A DNA stretch of 64,000 bases. It comes from Streblospio benedicti. Lineage: Eukaryota; Annelida; Polychaeta; Spionida; Spionidae. Location: NCBI GenBank assembly GCA_019095985.1, contig CM032662.1:2746154-2810153 (forward strand). Reading direction: 5' to 3'. Of this stretch, positions 44,560 through 56,805 are shown in pieces. Positions within the stretch are counted from its first letter, which is position 1, and every line of letters starts with the position of its first letter. The notes under the pieces are model-generated. The model did no database searches and was not told the DNA's origin. It saw nothing but the letters and a program-made list of their open reading frames with translations. Both the position numbers and the translations under genes were made by a program.

Positions 44560-45742
44560 TGTGATTAGGATGATGCGTGGGAGGATTATCTCCAAAGTAG
44601 TAAATGCATTTTGAGTATGCAAGTCAAAACCGACCCTATTAGGATGATGAGTGCAGAAACTACAGTGCCAGTTGACAATCAGATTAGGTAGAAAAAAATC
44701 ATTTTAGTTCACACTTGTTCCAAAAGTAGAGAAGAATTTGGTCAGATTCCACATTTCCTTGAATGTCCATTTGCATCGCGATTCAGAAGACATAAAAACA
44801 CTGCTATGTATGTCTGCTGTTATACAAAGATAAAACATTTCATGTTTTCGTTAACAATAACATAGCCAAAGGCGTTTCCAGCATCACCTGGGAGCGTGGT
44901 CACTGCAGGCATCGGACCACAGAATGAGGTCTCAGACCACAGATTGTGGGAAACAACGCTATTTTTGTCTCCATCGACTGATTACGATGATCAATGAAGA
45001 AGAACGAGCCGTAAAAAGATTCACGGAAATCACTTTTAGCCTTGTGGCTGTTGTTGGTAGAAGAGGCAGCTTTTGTTTTTCGTGGTTAGAAGACGCTATA
45101 GAAAGATTCCCAGAAATGTATTTTGGAATGTCTCAGTTATACAAATAACATGAAATCATAAAACGAGAAGCGTATCTGATCTGATGTGGGTTTCCTTGTG
45201 GCTTTAACTGATAAACAAGTTTTTCTTTTTTGCTATTTTTGGAGATGTTACATTATCATGTCTGACATAAGGATGTTAGCAGAAGCAGCAGAATTCTATC
45301 TTTAAATGTAACTAGATTAAAAGACATTATGGACAATAGTGAAATATACAACACCTTACATCCTCCCAAGAGCCCACCTCTGTGTAATGCCCCAGCACCC
45401 AAGTCTTGACCTCTGCAATCCCAATGGAAACACATGCATGTAAAAAACCCACCCCGTGTTTGCTGAGTTTTGTCATACCAAAAAGCCCATGGGGGTCTAG
45501 ATGGTTGTGTTACATGTGTATCTGCTATGTTGAGGTGACTTTCTATGTCTATGATTAGAATATGTTCTAATAAGTTTATACTGCATTGAAGCTACAAATT
45601 CTGTGGGACTTGGTACCTAAAAATGTCTGACCTTTGACAGATTCTATGTTACAGTTGGACTTGTTTATTACCTGATAGTGAAGGAAGTAGATGTAAAAAG
45701 CTTCCAGCGATCGCAGTGATTTGTAATGTAAAGTAGTACTGA
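44560..45742. other. No gene seen
   Basis: AT-rich. A 74-codon frame at 44924-45148 has no support. Confidence 0.5.
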
Positions 45743-45846
45743 GGTAGATCCAGGTTTTTGGAAAAGGGGCAAACTCAATGGCAAAAACTATGAAAATGTC
45801 ATATTTTGGTGGAAAAAGTGAGACCCGCGCCCCCACTGGATCTGCC
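45743..45846 (+). mobile_element. GGCAGATCC foldback MITE, short form
   Basis: Starts GTAGATCCAGGTTTTTGGAA, ends CCCCCACTGGATCTGCC, with ATATTTTGGTGGAAAAAGTG inside. Confidence 0.75.
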
Positions 45847-46179
45847 TGTGATGAGGAGAGACGCTGCCATCTGCTCTAGTTCTACATACATTCCACTTAT
45901 TGCCACTCGTGATAAGGAGGTTGTACTGTATGTATATATGGACTATATAAGGGGGTTGTACTGTCACATTCATTCCGAAACAAAGTGGCGATGTTTCTGA
46001 CGAACTCTAAATGAAGCGCAAACTCTGGTCACGATGTCCCCATGCTTGTGGTCATTCTATCAGCAGGTGTTTTATGCACGATAATGAATTGTAACGAGTA
46101 TTTTTGCTGCATCACCACTCTGTGGTTAGCTGGTGGTTGGTGGCACTGTGATGGATTTACTGGAATTTAATCACTCACA

Positions 46180-46305
46180 GGCAGAGCCAGGGAGCCTTTT
46201 CCAAAAAACAGTTCATGGTGTTTTGGGATATCTGCTGTTGATTGTGTGTACGAAACCCATGAGATCTTTTAAGTGTTCTCCTTTTTCACAAAAACCTGGA
46301 TCTGT
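46180..46305 (-). mobile_element. GGCAGATCC foldback MITE, degraded
   Basis: Starts GGCAGAGCCAGGGAGCC, ends CACAAAAACCTGGATCTG. The core CCCATGAGATCTTTTAAGTG is recognisable. Confidence 0.6.
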
Positions 46306-47320
46306 GTTTGAAAACCTGGAAGGAATTTGATTAATGACACAGGATTACTGCATGACTTTTAAAATGTGACTGTCCAACAAGGTCACTGCTGTATGAATAT
46401 TCCAAAGTTATAAAAATATTTTAATAACACCATACATAACAAATAAAGCAAATGCTTGAAAATCAGTCTGTACCAAGAAATGCTCAAATGCCTGTCAGAC
46501 CACTGGATACTCTTCAGTGAGTGTTGTGGTTTGGGGTGAAGTTGTTGGGTATAAATCGATCTGGTGAACTGATAAAGTGGATCTGGTTTTGGACCTGGAT
46601 CTCAAGGCTTCAAAATCCAGCACTAAGATTCAGAGGTCGTGAGTTCAAACCGCAAGGTGAAGTTTTTCATCTATTTGAACTCTTTAAATCATCTAGGTTC
46701 AAAGTCCATACCATTGACTATCAGTGTTAATGTATGATCTAAAGCCCCAGTCTGACAGTCACAAATGTTCATCTAAAGCCCCAGTCTGACAGTCACAAAT
46801 GTTCATCTAAAGCCCCAGTCTGACAGTCACGAAAGTTCATCCAAAATATTTTACTTCAAGTCTGGAGATAAGAATTACATGGAGAAAAAATGATTCTACT
46901 TTAAAAAAACACGTCTTTGACGAGACAATGTGCCAATTTATAAACAATCGCTACAAACACACAATTGATTCAGCATCAACATTCGGGATTATCTGACCCC
47001 ATCTTAACAACAGCTACAATACCACGACTGATTCAGCGTCACTATCGGTGACTGTGTGACCCCGGCGTAGGTGCATCACCCTTTATAAAGTGTCCACTGT
47101 GACAGTTACAGTGGACTTTTTACGAGCGTTTTATTTCGGGGGGCGCATTATGTGTGAGGGGGTCGTTATGTGCAGCCGAGGCGTAATCATAAGCGCGTGA
47201 AGAACATGTGTGAACAGATCACGCGAGATAACGCGCTTTATGCTGTCTTCTCACACCGCTAATTAATAGGCTGGTTTTACAGCAGGAACTGTGTGGTTAG
47301 ACTGGCTGCCAGGCTGGCAC
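46306..47320. other. No gene seen apart from a three-unit repeat
   Basis: Includes the 34-bp repeat at 46738. Otherwise spacer, with a TGAGTTCAAACCGCAAGG word at 46630 that resembles a worn SINE B box. Confidence 0.5.
46738..46842 (+). repeat. 34-bp tandem repeat, three units
   Basis: The unit is ATCTAAAGCCCCAGTCTGAC followed by AGTCACAAATGTTC. A minus-strand relative with two units is at about 20200-20280, so this is a dispersed repeat that expands in tandem. Confidence 0.9.
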
Positions 47321-47324
47321 AAAA

Positions 47325-47430
47325 AGTCACAAGTATGGCTTATATAGGTTATGGGGATTTGAGAAAGATATAGTGTGAAAAGGATGCCAATGACCTGGTG
47401 TGAATGTAGAGTCGTTTGATGCTGCATAGC
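47325..47430 (+). repeat. SINE family 1 tail
   Basis: GAGAAAGATATAGTGTGAAA then GGATGCCAATGACCTGGTGT and GAATGTAGAGTCGT: the clearest copy of the family 3' end. Confidence 0.7.
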
Positions 47431-48330
47431 AGCGAAGAAGACCGTAAACCTGACATTTACATTTACATTTTCATTTACATTTTATGTGACAACAAACATT
47501 GTATTGTGTACAATATATTTAGTTGACAGTGTTTTGTTGTCAATATATATTTGTCATATAAGAATTCATTGTTACATGCAAAGACCTTTTAGTGAATACT
47601 AGAGTTTTTTTTTTTGTTTTTATTCTATCAAACATCTCAAATATCTGAACTCTGACTTTAAGTTTTAATAACGTCTTAATATTCAAGCTGGCAAAGAATT
47701 CAAGCAAGTTCCAACCGTCTACCATCTTAAGTAAATGACCGTCTTAGTCATGTAACAATTGGCTCCAATAGTGACCGTCATTGTCCATTAGTCCTTGTGA
47801 CCAGCCACGTACAGCATTGTTCTGACAGCGTAATTTATTCTGCCTATAAACTAATGTTAATCATTGCCAGTGGTTTAGGTTACAGAGTTCGCGTAATTGA
47901 CGAGTGTTAAAATCGCACTGATCGTTGAACAACAAAACACTGATCTTTCGCCTGCTTTCAAAGAACGAACCGAGTCAATTTGACCGTAAAAGGTGAAAAA
48001 GTCGATCAGTGCTTTTGAGTTCATTTTCATTGAGTTTGTTATAGGTGAAGCCACAGTGAATGCTGGGTGTTGAGGTCACTAGTGGGAGTTACTCAGGTGT
48101 GCTCAATATAATGATGTCAATGTACAGATAGCAATATACAACAACAGAACAATGTGGCTGTTTATGATATGTCTTTTAGTGGCCAGGTTTTAATGCACAT
48201 ATTCAGATTAACACACTCCAGAACAAACTGTGGTTTGGACGTCACTGTTGTGTAATGCGTTCTGATTGAGCCCCTGGGAGTTTCTGTGTGAGATACAAGG
48301 TCATTAGAAATCTGATGATATACATGTCCA
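47431..48330. other. No gene seen
   Basis: Starts with a CATTTA simple repeat (47453-47482). AT-rich spacer. Confidence 0.5.
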
Positions 48331-48395
48331 TATCCAGGTCAGTGGCACTTTGCTGCCTTTCTCCACTGCCTGGGGAGTATGCAGCACTTGTTACT
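48330..48395 (-). repeat. SINE family 1 tail
   Basis: ATATCCAGGTCAGTGGCACT then CACTGCCTGGGGAGTATGCA, reverse-strand family tail just before the satellite. Confidence 0.5.
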
Positions 48396-48467
48396 GTGAC
48401 AAAAGGTGCTGAAAGTGCAGAGAACGTGTGGAACCAAATGGTACATGTTGCTATTGTTAGAGGCTGT

Positions 48468-50150
48468 GATATCGCCCGATAGACGTGTAGAAAGAACCCG
48501 TCCCTTATTGTAACCTCCACAATGTTGTGATATCGCCCGATAGACGTGTAGAAAGAACCTGTCCCTTATTGTAACCTCCACAATGTTGTGATATCGCCCG
48601 ATAGACGTGTAGAAAGAACCTGTCCCTTATTGTAACCTCCACAATGTTGTGATATCGCCCGATAGACGTGTAGAAAGAACCTGTCCCTTATTGTAACCTC
48701 CACAATGTTGATATCGCCCGATAAAAGAACCTCCCTTATTGTAACCTCCAAATGTTGTGATATCGCCCGATAGACGTGTAGAAAGAACCTGTCCCTTATT
48801 GTAACCTCCACAATGTTGTGATATCGCCCGATAGACGTGTAGAAAGAACCTGTCCCTTATTGTAACCTCCACAATGTTGTGATATCGCCCGATAGACGTG
48901 TAGAAAGAACCTGTCCCTGTATTGTAACCTCCACAATGTTGTGATTGTAACCCCACAATGATAAGAAAGAACCTGTCCCTTATTGTAACCTCCCAATTAT
49001 TGTAACCTCCACAATGTTGTGATATCGCCCGATAGACGTGTAGAAAGAACCTGTCCCTTATTGTAACCTCCACAATGTTGTGATATCGCCCGATAGATAT
49101 CGCCCGTAGAAAAGAACCTGTCCCTTATTGTAACCTCCACAATGTTGTGATATCCCCGATAGACGTGTGAAAGAACCTGTCCCTTATTGTAACCTCCACA
49201 ATGTTGTGATATCGCCCGATAGAAAGAACCTGTAGAAAGAACCTTCCCCTTATTGTAACCTCCACAATGTTGTGATATCGCCCGATAGACGTGTAGAAAG
49301 AACCTGTCCCTTATTGTAACCTCCACAATGTTGTGATATCGCCCGATAGACGTGTAGAAAGAACCTGTCCCTTATTGTAACCTCCACAATGTTGTGATAT
49401 CGCCCGATAGACGTGTAGAAAGAACCTGTCCCTTATTGTAACCTCCACAATGTTGTGATATCGCCCGATAGACGTGTAGAAAGAACCTGTCCCTTATTGT
49501 AACCTCCACAATGTTGTGATATCGCCCGATAGACGTGTAGAAAGAACCTGTCCCTTATTGTAACCTCCACAATGTTGTGATATCGCCCGATAGACGTGTA
49601 GAAAGAACCTGTCCCTTATTGTAACCTCCACAATGTTGTGATATCGCCCGATAGACGTGTAGAAAGAACCTGTCCCTTATTGTAACCTCCACAATGTTGT
49701 GATATCGCCCGATAGACGTGTAAAAGAACCTGTCCCTTATTGTAACCTCCACAATGTTGTGATATCGCCCGATAGACGTGTAGAAAGAACCTGTCCCTTA
49801 TTGTAACCTCCACAATGTTGTGATATCGCCCGATAGACGTGTAGAAAGAACCTGTCCCTTATTGTAACCTCCACAATGTTGTGATATCGCCCGATAGAAC
49901 CTCCACAATGTTGTGATATCGCCCGATAGAAAAAGAACCTGTCCCTTATTGTAACCTCCACAATGTTGTGATATCGCCCGATAGACGTGTAGAAAGAACC
50001 TGTCCCCTTATTGTAACCTCCACAATGTTGTGATATCGCCCGATAGACGTGTAGAAAGAACCCGTGTCCCTTATTGTAACCTCCACAATGTTGTGATATC
50101 GCCCGATAGACGTGTAGAAAGAACCTGTCCCTTATTGTAACCTCCACAAT
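48468..50150. repeat. 61-bp satellite array, about 28 units
   Basis: The unit begins GATATCGCCCGATAGACG, continues TGTAGAAAGAACCTGTCC and ends CTTATTGTAACCTCCACAAT plus GTTGT, 61 bp in all. Most units are identical over full length, which implies recent homogenisation. Irregular shorter units cluster at 48710-48760, 48935-49010, 49090-49250 and 49895-49935. Because 61 is not a multiple of three, the minus strand reads through all three frames in turn and gives a set of overlapping false frames (EVTIRDRFFLHVYRAISQHC). No spacer variation of the CRISPR kind exists. Confidence 0.97.
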
Positions 50151-50244
50151 GGTAGATGGCAATGTCCTGGAAGTCAGATGTTACAATCATGAGTCTATAG
50201 ATCTTATTTTGCACACAGCAACTTGATTACTGCACGCTACAGTG

Positions 50245-50315
50245 TGAGCTTCTGTGGCCGAGTGGTTAGGGAGTTGGACTCGTGACCAGAAGGTCGCGTC
50301 TGGTGGTCAGTGACA
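50245..50315 (+). mobile_element. SINE family 1 head
   Basis: TGTGGCCGAGTGGTTAGGGA then GTTGGACTCGTGACCAGAAG: an excellent A box and anticodon-arm region. The B box is deleted. Confidence 0.7.
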
Positions 50316-50699
50316 GAACATGTCCATTATCTCGAATATTGATTATTTCAAGCATTTTACTGTCATCTCCACAGATTCGAGATTGCACGTTTGACATTAA
50401 CACATGTGTTAGACATACGGGACCTATCGTTTCTTTTCTGACCCCATGTCAGAACTTTGGTCCTGATCCCAATCTCCATCTGCAGCTTTTTCTGTAAAAT
50501 CCTCGGGTGTGTTTTATTCGCGGTCTGACGCCTGATATCATCAGCAGTAAAACTCGCACCGTCTACGGCCTGAATCAAGGTTATTCTCATCTTGTGGTTT
50601 AAACATTTCACGTTGTTACATTGATGATCAACATTGGACGTCTACGATGATAGATACATTATATTATGTCAAATTCTCTATGATGTTTGTCTATGTGCG
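50316..50699. other. No gene supported
   Basis: A frame after CATCTCCACAG reads IRDCTFDINTCVRHTGPIVS and then FLTPCQNFGPDPNLHLQLFL, without a donor. The GTCCTGATCCCA word also occurs at 4950 and 16905, so it is probably repeat-derived. Confidence 0.4.
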
Positions 50700-50815
50700 A
50701 CTGCGGCCGAGTGGAAAAGTTGGGGTGACCACCAGAAGGTTCTGGGTTCTAGTCCCGGTGGGATCTGTGGTGGTGGGTGTTGAGCAAACTCACTACTAAC
50801 CACAAAGTTTGCTGA
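50700..50815 (+). mobile_element. SINE family 1 head, second copy
   Basis: CGGCCGAGTGGAAAAGTTGG, then GGTTCTAGTCCCGGTGG (B box with one change), then GGTGGTGGGTGTTGAGCAAA. Confidence 0.7.
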
Positions 50816-52014
50816 ATGAGTCTTATACGTTTGTAGCTTGTAGTATAAAATAGTCAGCTAGATAATATCATGATGCATGCAAAAATGTTCTATTCACATG
50901 TGTACACGAGTAATGATTCTATCTCTTTACAACAGCATCAAATCATTACGTAATTATATTTATAGAATATGAAACATCAACAGGAGATGAGTCACATTGC
51001 ATGATGAGATGACGTCTGCCGATTGCTGCTGTGAGGTCGTTATGGTTCGTCACGATTCCCTCACAGACATAATGCACTCACTGCTCTCGGCTGATACGCA
51101 AAATTAGTTTTTCTTCTAAATCAATTGTCGTCAAAACGAGCACTTTAATTTTTCAGCTCTCAGCTGAATTATTTATATTAGTTTTTTTGTTGAATTAATC
51201 AATTGTCAATAAAAACTAATATTGTTGCCTGTTGAGTTCTGATGAACATTGCACAAATACATTGGGCATTGTTATTGTTCACAGAATAATGACCATACAT
51301 AATTAATGCCAAGTGTGAGTTTAATTTTATTAAATACCTACAGTGTGAGTTTAATTTTGCAATTGGCTGCGATTGACGTAATTAAGTGTTTGTGAATACG
51401 AATGTTTGTTATGCAACATGTTGTCATAATGTATTTGAATGTAGCAATCAACAATTCTCACGAATTCTGGAAATATATATCAGTCGAAATGTGTTGAACA
51501 TGAAAAGAATTATGGTGAACATATATGTGTGGTTGTACTTGAGTACAGCAAATCTCTTTACTTTTGTAACAACTGTGAAACCTTATAGTTTTCACCAGAT
51601 CATTAGCCCCTGTACACGTTGCACTACATTCTAACCCCAATGATCTCTGGGACGCGATTACCATCAAAACACGTTTATTGACACCGAGGTCTCTATTGAA
51701 AGCTTTCTATTAGAACCGTGGTTTCAGAGTGGACGCCGGAAGTGCTTTATAATGGGCTTCCATTCTACTGTTTCCATGAGCGTTCACAATGACAATGTGG
51801 CTACTTTCTGAGACGTCACCATGTTGTTGACTTTTACTGACCTAATACAGACCCGGCTCAATGGTCCATGTTGTTTTTCAGTTGTTGTATCAAACACACA
51901 ATGTGGTCCGCGATCTGTCGGGTTTAGTGCTCGGGGGCAAATTGTAGGCTCATGGCTCTGTCTTTGAATCACGTTTCTCATCAAACAGTTTTATTATTGC
52001 ATCTAGCAGCATAT
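50816..52014. other. No gene seen
   Basis: AT-rich. ACAGTGTGAGTTTAATTTT occurs twice in 45 bases at about 51309-51358. A SINE-tail-like TTTTCACCAGATCATTAGCC is at 51590. Confidence 0.5.
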
Positions 52015-52162
52015 ACAGATCCAGGGTGCATCCCCCAGGTCACACCAGATCATGGGGCTCGATGGATGTAGAATGATGTGTTTTTGTCCCCTTTAGATCG
52101 CGCATATGAAACTCATGACATCTCTTAGTGTGCCCCCCTTTTCTGAAAACCTGGATCTGCCA
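52015..52162 (-). mobile_element. GGCAGATCC foldback MITE, both ends
   Basis: ACAGATCCAGGGTGCATCCC at the left, GAAAACCTGGATCTGCCA at the right. The core CATGACATCTCTTAGTGTG is present. Confidence 0.75.
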
Positions 52163-52479
52163 GTGTAGCAGGCTCAATCAGTTTCTGTTTAACCAGAATA
52201 TTATAGTTCATTGTATTTTGGAAAATCTACTGTCAATTTATCAATGAATATCAAACTGAAATGATTTATTAAATGGACTTTTTATTATGATAACTCAAAG
52301 ACTTATGACAAGTCAGGTTGAAATGATTAACTTGTCTTATGATCAGAATTTTAACTCAAAGTTGCATTTACACAGGTCTAGCAGAAACTGTCTTAGACCA
52401 ATGTTATGTGTGATCATATAGAAATGTGAATATAGTTATGAAAACAGTAAAATTTTAACAACTTTCTTTCTGTTTTCAG

Positions 52480-52498
52480 GTCTGACAACAGAGTTCAG
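52480..52498 (+). CDS. Possible 19-nt microexon
   Basis: GTCTGACAACAGAGTTCAG lies between a very strong acceptor (CTTTCTTTCTGTTTTCAG) and a strong donor (GTATGT). Nothing around it is coding and 19 nt shifts phase by one. It could be a noncoding exon, a real microexon, or chance. Confidence 0.25.
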
Positions 52499-53775
52499 GT
52501 ATGTTCATGGATTTCTTTACTTTAAAGTTTACCCCTTTTTTGGTAAAAAACCTGTATCTGCTAGCTCCATATATCATCAGAGAAGTAGTCAGACCTTGTG
52601 ATGTGAGTCGGTGCGATTCTCATCTTCTTTCCAATAATCCTCGCACTCAATGATGAGCATGATTAGGATTTGTGTGAACATGTCAGCACAACCCATAAAA
52701 TTACTACAATTTTCCATCTCACTTTTAGTTTAAGTGCACCGCAGATTTTCAAGTCCCTTCCATTATCAAGTTGGGTTTTTACACCCACCCCCATGTTTTT
52801 TCATATCCCCCCCCCCCCCCTTCCTCTGTAAGTGATGATAAATGAAAGCCCTCAAAGGCATTTAATTAAAAATATCTAAGTAATCAAGTAAACTTAAACA
52901 TTTGTACAAAGCTTTGATAACTTATCAATCAAAATTCCATCATAATATTATGATATAATCATTCCAGTAGCTACTGACACCTGGTGGCGAATTAGTAAAC
53001 TAGTTTGTGTGTAATTTCCTTTAGTGCATAATGATTTGTGTTGATAAATGATAATAGGATAAAGAGAACCTCTTAATCTGAATGATGTACCAATTTATCA
53101 GCCTCGTTATATCAATGTTGACACAAGCTGGCTATATCCAGCCGACAGTTTCCCTTCCATATTTAGAAATCCACGAGATAAAAATAGAATGTTTATACAG
53201 AATCCTGAGAATGGTGCAATTTAACGAGGCGTTTTACAAACAGTGTGATTGTGAGGATGGTAGATAATGGTCACACTACATGTATAGGTTTGGAGGGCAG
53301 TAGGCATTCTAATGATGGTTCTAAATATGTCATAATATGATAATATATTCAGATGGAGGCATAGCAATGTCGTAGATAATGGCCACAGTGTAACAAGGAT
53401 TTGTGGAGGGCAGTGGGCACTCTACGTTCTAAATATGTCATAATATGATGTCATCCTCGCTAATATAGTGTAGTATTTCAATATAACTCTTTGGGTGCTT
53501 AATTCCCGCTCATTAATATACTGCATTTCATCCGTATGGACCATCAGTTGTATACGAGACAGTGATGATGTTTTACATACAGATAAACTTTACCAAATAA
53601 TAGTCAATGACTTGAACAAACTTATAACATTATGATAACTTATAGAACGCCTTATTCTCAGGAAGCATAAAACGATACAGAACAACTAGTGTCTGTACAA
53701 TTACAGCATGTTCCCTCGATCTCACAATGTGCCATGGAACTTTGGTGCTAAATTGGTACAGACCTATGAATGTGA
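52499..53775. other. No gene; one 130-bp tandem duplication
   Basis: At 53256-53460 two units share GTAGATAATGG, GGAGGGCAGT and CTAAATATGTCATAATATGA. A C-run lies at 52808-52820. No coding island. Confidence 0.55.
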
Positions 53776-53870
53776 CTGGTGAGCTAGCACTGTACTCTCC
53801 CCAGGGAGTTGGTGTGATGGCAATGATCTGGTGTGAATGTAGATTCACTAGAGACTGTGTGGTAGTCATG
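53776..53870 (+). repeat. SINE family 1 tail
   Basis: TGTACTCTCCCCAGGGAGTT then GGCAATGATCTGGTGTGAAT. Confidence 0.6.
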
Positions 53871-54109
53871 AAAGTATCATCTTAAAAAATATGGTTGGTT
53901 GTTTAACGAATACACACACAAATACATATTTGAAAAACCAAAGAAATTAAAAAAAATAAAAGTTGTAACAATTTTCATTGGGAACGTTGCCAAAATTCAT
54001 GCACGTGGGAATTTTTCAAGCGATGACCAGCCAAAAAGTGCGACGTGGAGCGATGTTTGTTTACAATGTTACAGTTGTAGATTTCAATCCGCGCCTCATG
54101 GCGAGAAAT

Positions 54110-54275
54110 CCAGGCCACCCCCCCAGAGAGACCACCTCCGTAGTGAGGCCACCTCTAGTGATAAGGTGACGTATGTTGGTCCAAAACCTGCGTAAAAAGA
54201 GCAGCGATAACCTGCATGCAGTGACCACCTGTGTAGTAGGACCACTTGAGGTGGTCTCTATAGAGAGGTTCCGCT
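54110..54275. mobile_element. GAGGTGGTCTC-family element
   Basis: GAGAGACCACCTCCGTAGTG at the left and GAGGTGGTCTCTATAGAGAG then GTTCCGCTG at the right face each other as inverted ends. Confidence 0.55.
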
Positions 54276-55282
54276 GCCTTCATAGAGTGATAAGATGTAT
54301 TTATCACAGTGATAGCGTCGCGGCAGACGTATTCGTTATATAAATGTGTCTGACGTTTTAGGGGTTACATCATGGTAAAACACGGCGTAAATAGAGAGAT
54401 AAGCTCCACATTCAGCAGTCACAAGCGGCTGGACAATACGCTACTGTGGGATGAAAACAGCAGCAAATGTTAGCCTCAGACTTATATCCTACAAGGCTAA
54501 GTAAGAAGAAAGGTTTATATGTGACGTCTAACCAGCAAAATCTTCCAGTTTAAAGCCACAGGGAGATATGTAACCCTGGAGTATGTGTGAAATAGATTCC
54601 CGTAGACCGTCTGTACTTTAGTACTTTAGTACTTTGTATCGTGCATGAGAGTACAAAAGTGCAGACGTCACTTGCTAATCACTAACACAAGAATACATCC
54701 TGAAAGGTCGATTACGAAATCTCCTCAAGACGTAAACATTTGCTGAGACTGTTACAATGTAGCAGCGTTTTTTTCCTCGCGTTGACTTGAGACGTCTGGT
54801 GAAAAACGCTATAATCGGCACTAAAACATTCTGATGTGAAACTGTAATCCTCAGCAGCGACAAACAGACGATGTCTGATGGAAAAGCGGTGACGGGGAAA
54901 TGTCGACCTTCTGGTGGCTGTGGCTGGATAAAACATCGTAATCAGTCGAGGTCAAATGGCATTTGGGGAAAGCTACAAATGAAACATTGTAACTAGGGCA
55001 TGATGTTAGTGAAACCCTGGATATGCACCTACAAGACCATGATATTTGTTTTGTGTCTTAGGGCATGATGTTAGGAAACCCTGGATATGCTGCAAGACCA
55101 TGATAAAGGATGGGGAATAAAGTTGGTGTTTGGAAGTTTAGAACACCAGATTATATATATAACTGCTGTGTTGCCAGATGTAAACCCCGGGTTATCACCA
55201 GCCACAAACTCTGGGGATTCTGTGTCCAACTCTATTGACAAACTGAGTGTATATTTAGAAACTTCTCAAGTGTTCGTCACAA
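54276..55282. other. No gene; one 70-bp tandem duplication
   Basis: AGGGCATGATGTTAG followed by GAAACCCTGGATATGC occurs at about 54994 and 55060. Nothing else. Confidence 0.5.
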
Positions 55283-55450
55283 TACAGTAGACCTTTCTAT
55301 AAGGCCACCTCTCTATTGAGACCACCTCTGTAACAGGACCATTTCTCGTTGCACCAAACCTCCAAAACAGAGCCCACAAATTGAGACCATAAAACAGACC
55401 AATGAATTGGAGACCATGAGGCAAAACTTGATGGTCTCAATATAGAGGTT
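55283..55450. mobile_element. GAGGTGGTCTC-family element, both ends
   Basis: TACAGTAGACCTTTCTATAA then GGCCACCTCTCTATTGAGAC at the left; GATGGTCTCAATATAGAGGT at the right. Confidence 0.6.
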
Positions 55451-56329
55451 GCAATTGTGGATATATGTATGTGTTTGTTTGTGTGATGATTATTATGTAA
55501 CAAATGGTCACTCAAAACAGAGAGAAATGCAGTGTACCTATGTGTTTCCAGTGTAGTTTAAATGACCTGTTATTTCATTTGATTGTATGTGTTTAATGAA
55601 ATGACAAACTGCTGTGGTTAAGTGAACAACCTCCAATCATTCTGGCCATCAAAAGTTTATGTGATAAACAATTTCCAGAAAAGTCACAGATTTAGCTGGC
55701 TTCAAAGGAGCAAAAATGAAGATTTACCAAAAGAAGCTCACTGGTGATTCAGTGATAGCAGAAATGTGGATTAGATAACTTGAAAACTTAGTGTCGTTCA
55801 AAAATGATTTTATTTGATTCATTGTATCATATGTCACTGTGATAAATAAATATCCATCAATCAGTTACAAAGATGGGAAACAATGGTCCATAAAGTACAA
55901 ACCAAAACGGCTAGCAGACCCTCATTATTTAGAATTATCGTGAGCCCTCACCAAGTTGTGATGTATTAAACCTCCACAGACAGAGACAGTGGACAAATAA
56001 CCATATAAACGACATCATCTCCAGAAATCTGCCCACAATGGCACGGAATCTTTCCCAGGAACCGAGAACTCCCGACAAGTGCAAATCTCATTACTTATTG
56101 TTGAGATTATCGGTGTAGAACTGAGAGAGATTGTGGTTACATTTGTTCTGTCACTTACGTCTTGACATTGGGCGAGGATGGTTGATAGTGTATGTAATGA
56201 TGGTACAGCGCGACTTGACTAGGATGGGCTGTTTATAACCCCGGTGGTTATACCATGTATGATTTAGCGCGACCACAGACTTGTACATGTTAGAGGTTTT
56301 TGAAAGCAGACTTCTTTATTATGTATATC
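55451..56329. other. No gene seen
   Basis: AT-rich spacer without recognised repeats. Confidence 0.5.
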
Positions 56330-56500
56330 TTTAAAGCACAACCTCTGATTAAGGCCTCCTCTTTAAAGAGACCACCTCTGTTATCAAGTTATTTCTCACT
56401 GTCCCAAACATGAAGAGACCTGACTAAAAACAGAGACCACCTCTCTATTGAGACCACTTGTGGCCTTGGGGTGGTCTTATAGAGAGATGTTGTACTGTAT
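56330..56500. mobile_element. GAGGTGGTCTC-family element, both ends
   Basis: GCACAACCTCTGATTAAGGC at the left; GGTCTTATAGAGAGATGTTG then TACTGTA at the right. The ends are inverted, which fits a TA-flanked MITE. Confidence 0.65.
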
Positions 56501-56714
56501 ATATTATGTCAAACTCAAATTAAAGTCTAATTTATTGGAGCGAAAACCATTTTCCTTAATTGGCACTTTATATTTGTAGTTCATTCAGATGATTGGAAAG
56601 TTTCGATGACTGAAAATATATATTGTTTTAAGTTTGCATTAGGATGGGGCTAACTGTATTTGTTCGCTGTAGTATACCCATTTCATTTCAGATTAAAACT
56701 AACCATTATTCCCT

Positions 56715-56805
56715 ACAGTGTATACTCCCCAGGGCGTTTAGACAGGTACCGTAGTGTGATAAAGATACCAATGACCTGGTGTAGAGATAAGTCATGTAAG
56801 TCACT
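56715..56805 (+). repeat. SINE family 1 tail
   Basis: GTGTATACTCCCCAGGGCGT then GATACCAATGACCTGGTGTA. Confidence 0.6.

Noticed and set aside
48468-50150. CRISPR-like array
   Set aside because: The whole 61-bp unit repeats without unique spacers, in an animal genome with no cas genes.
48242-50162. Many overlapping minus-strand frames of 65-148 codons
   Set aside because: They are readings of the 61-bp satellite unit in successive frames, not genes.
54712-54936. Overlapping 62- and 74-codon minus frames
   Set aside because: Two frames over the same bases, no signals, no motif.
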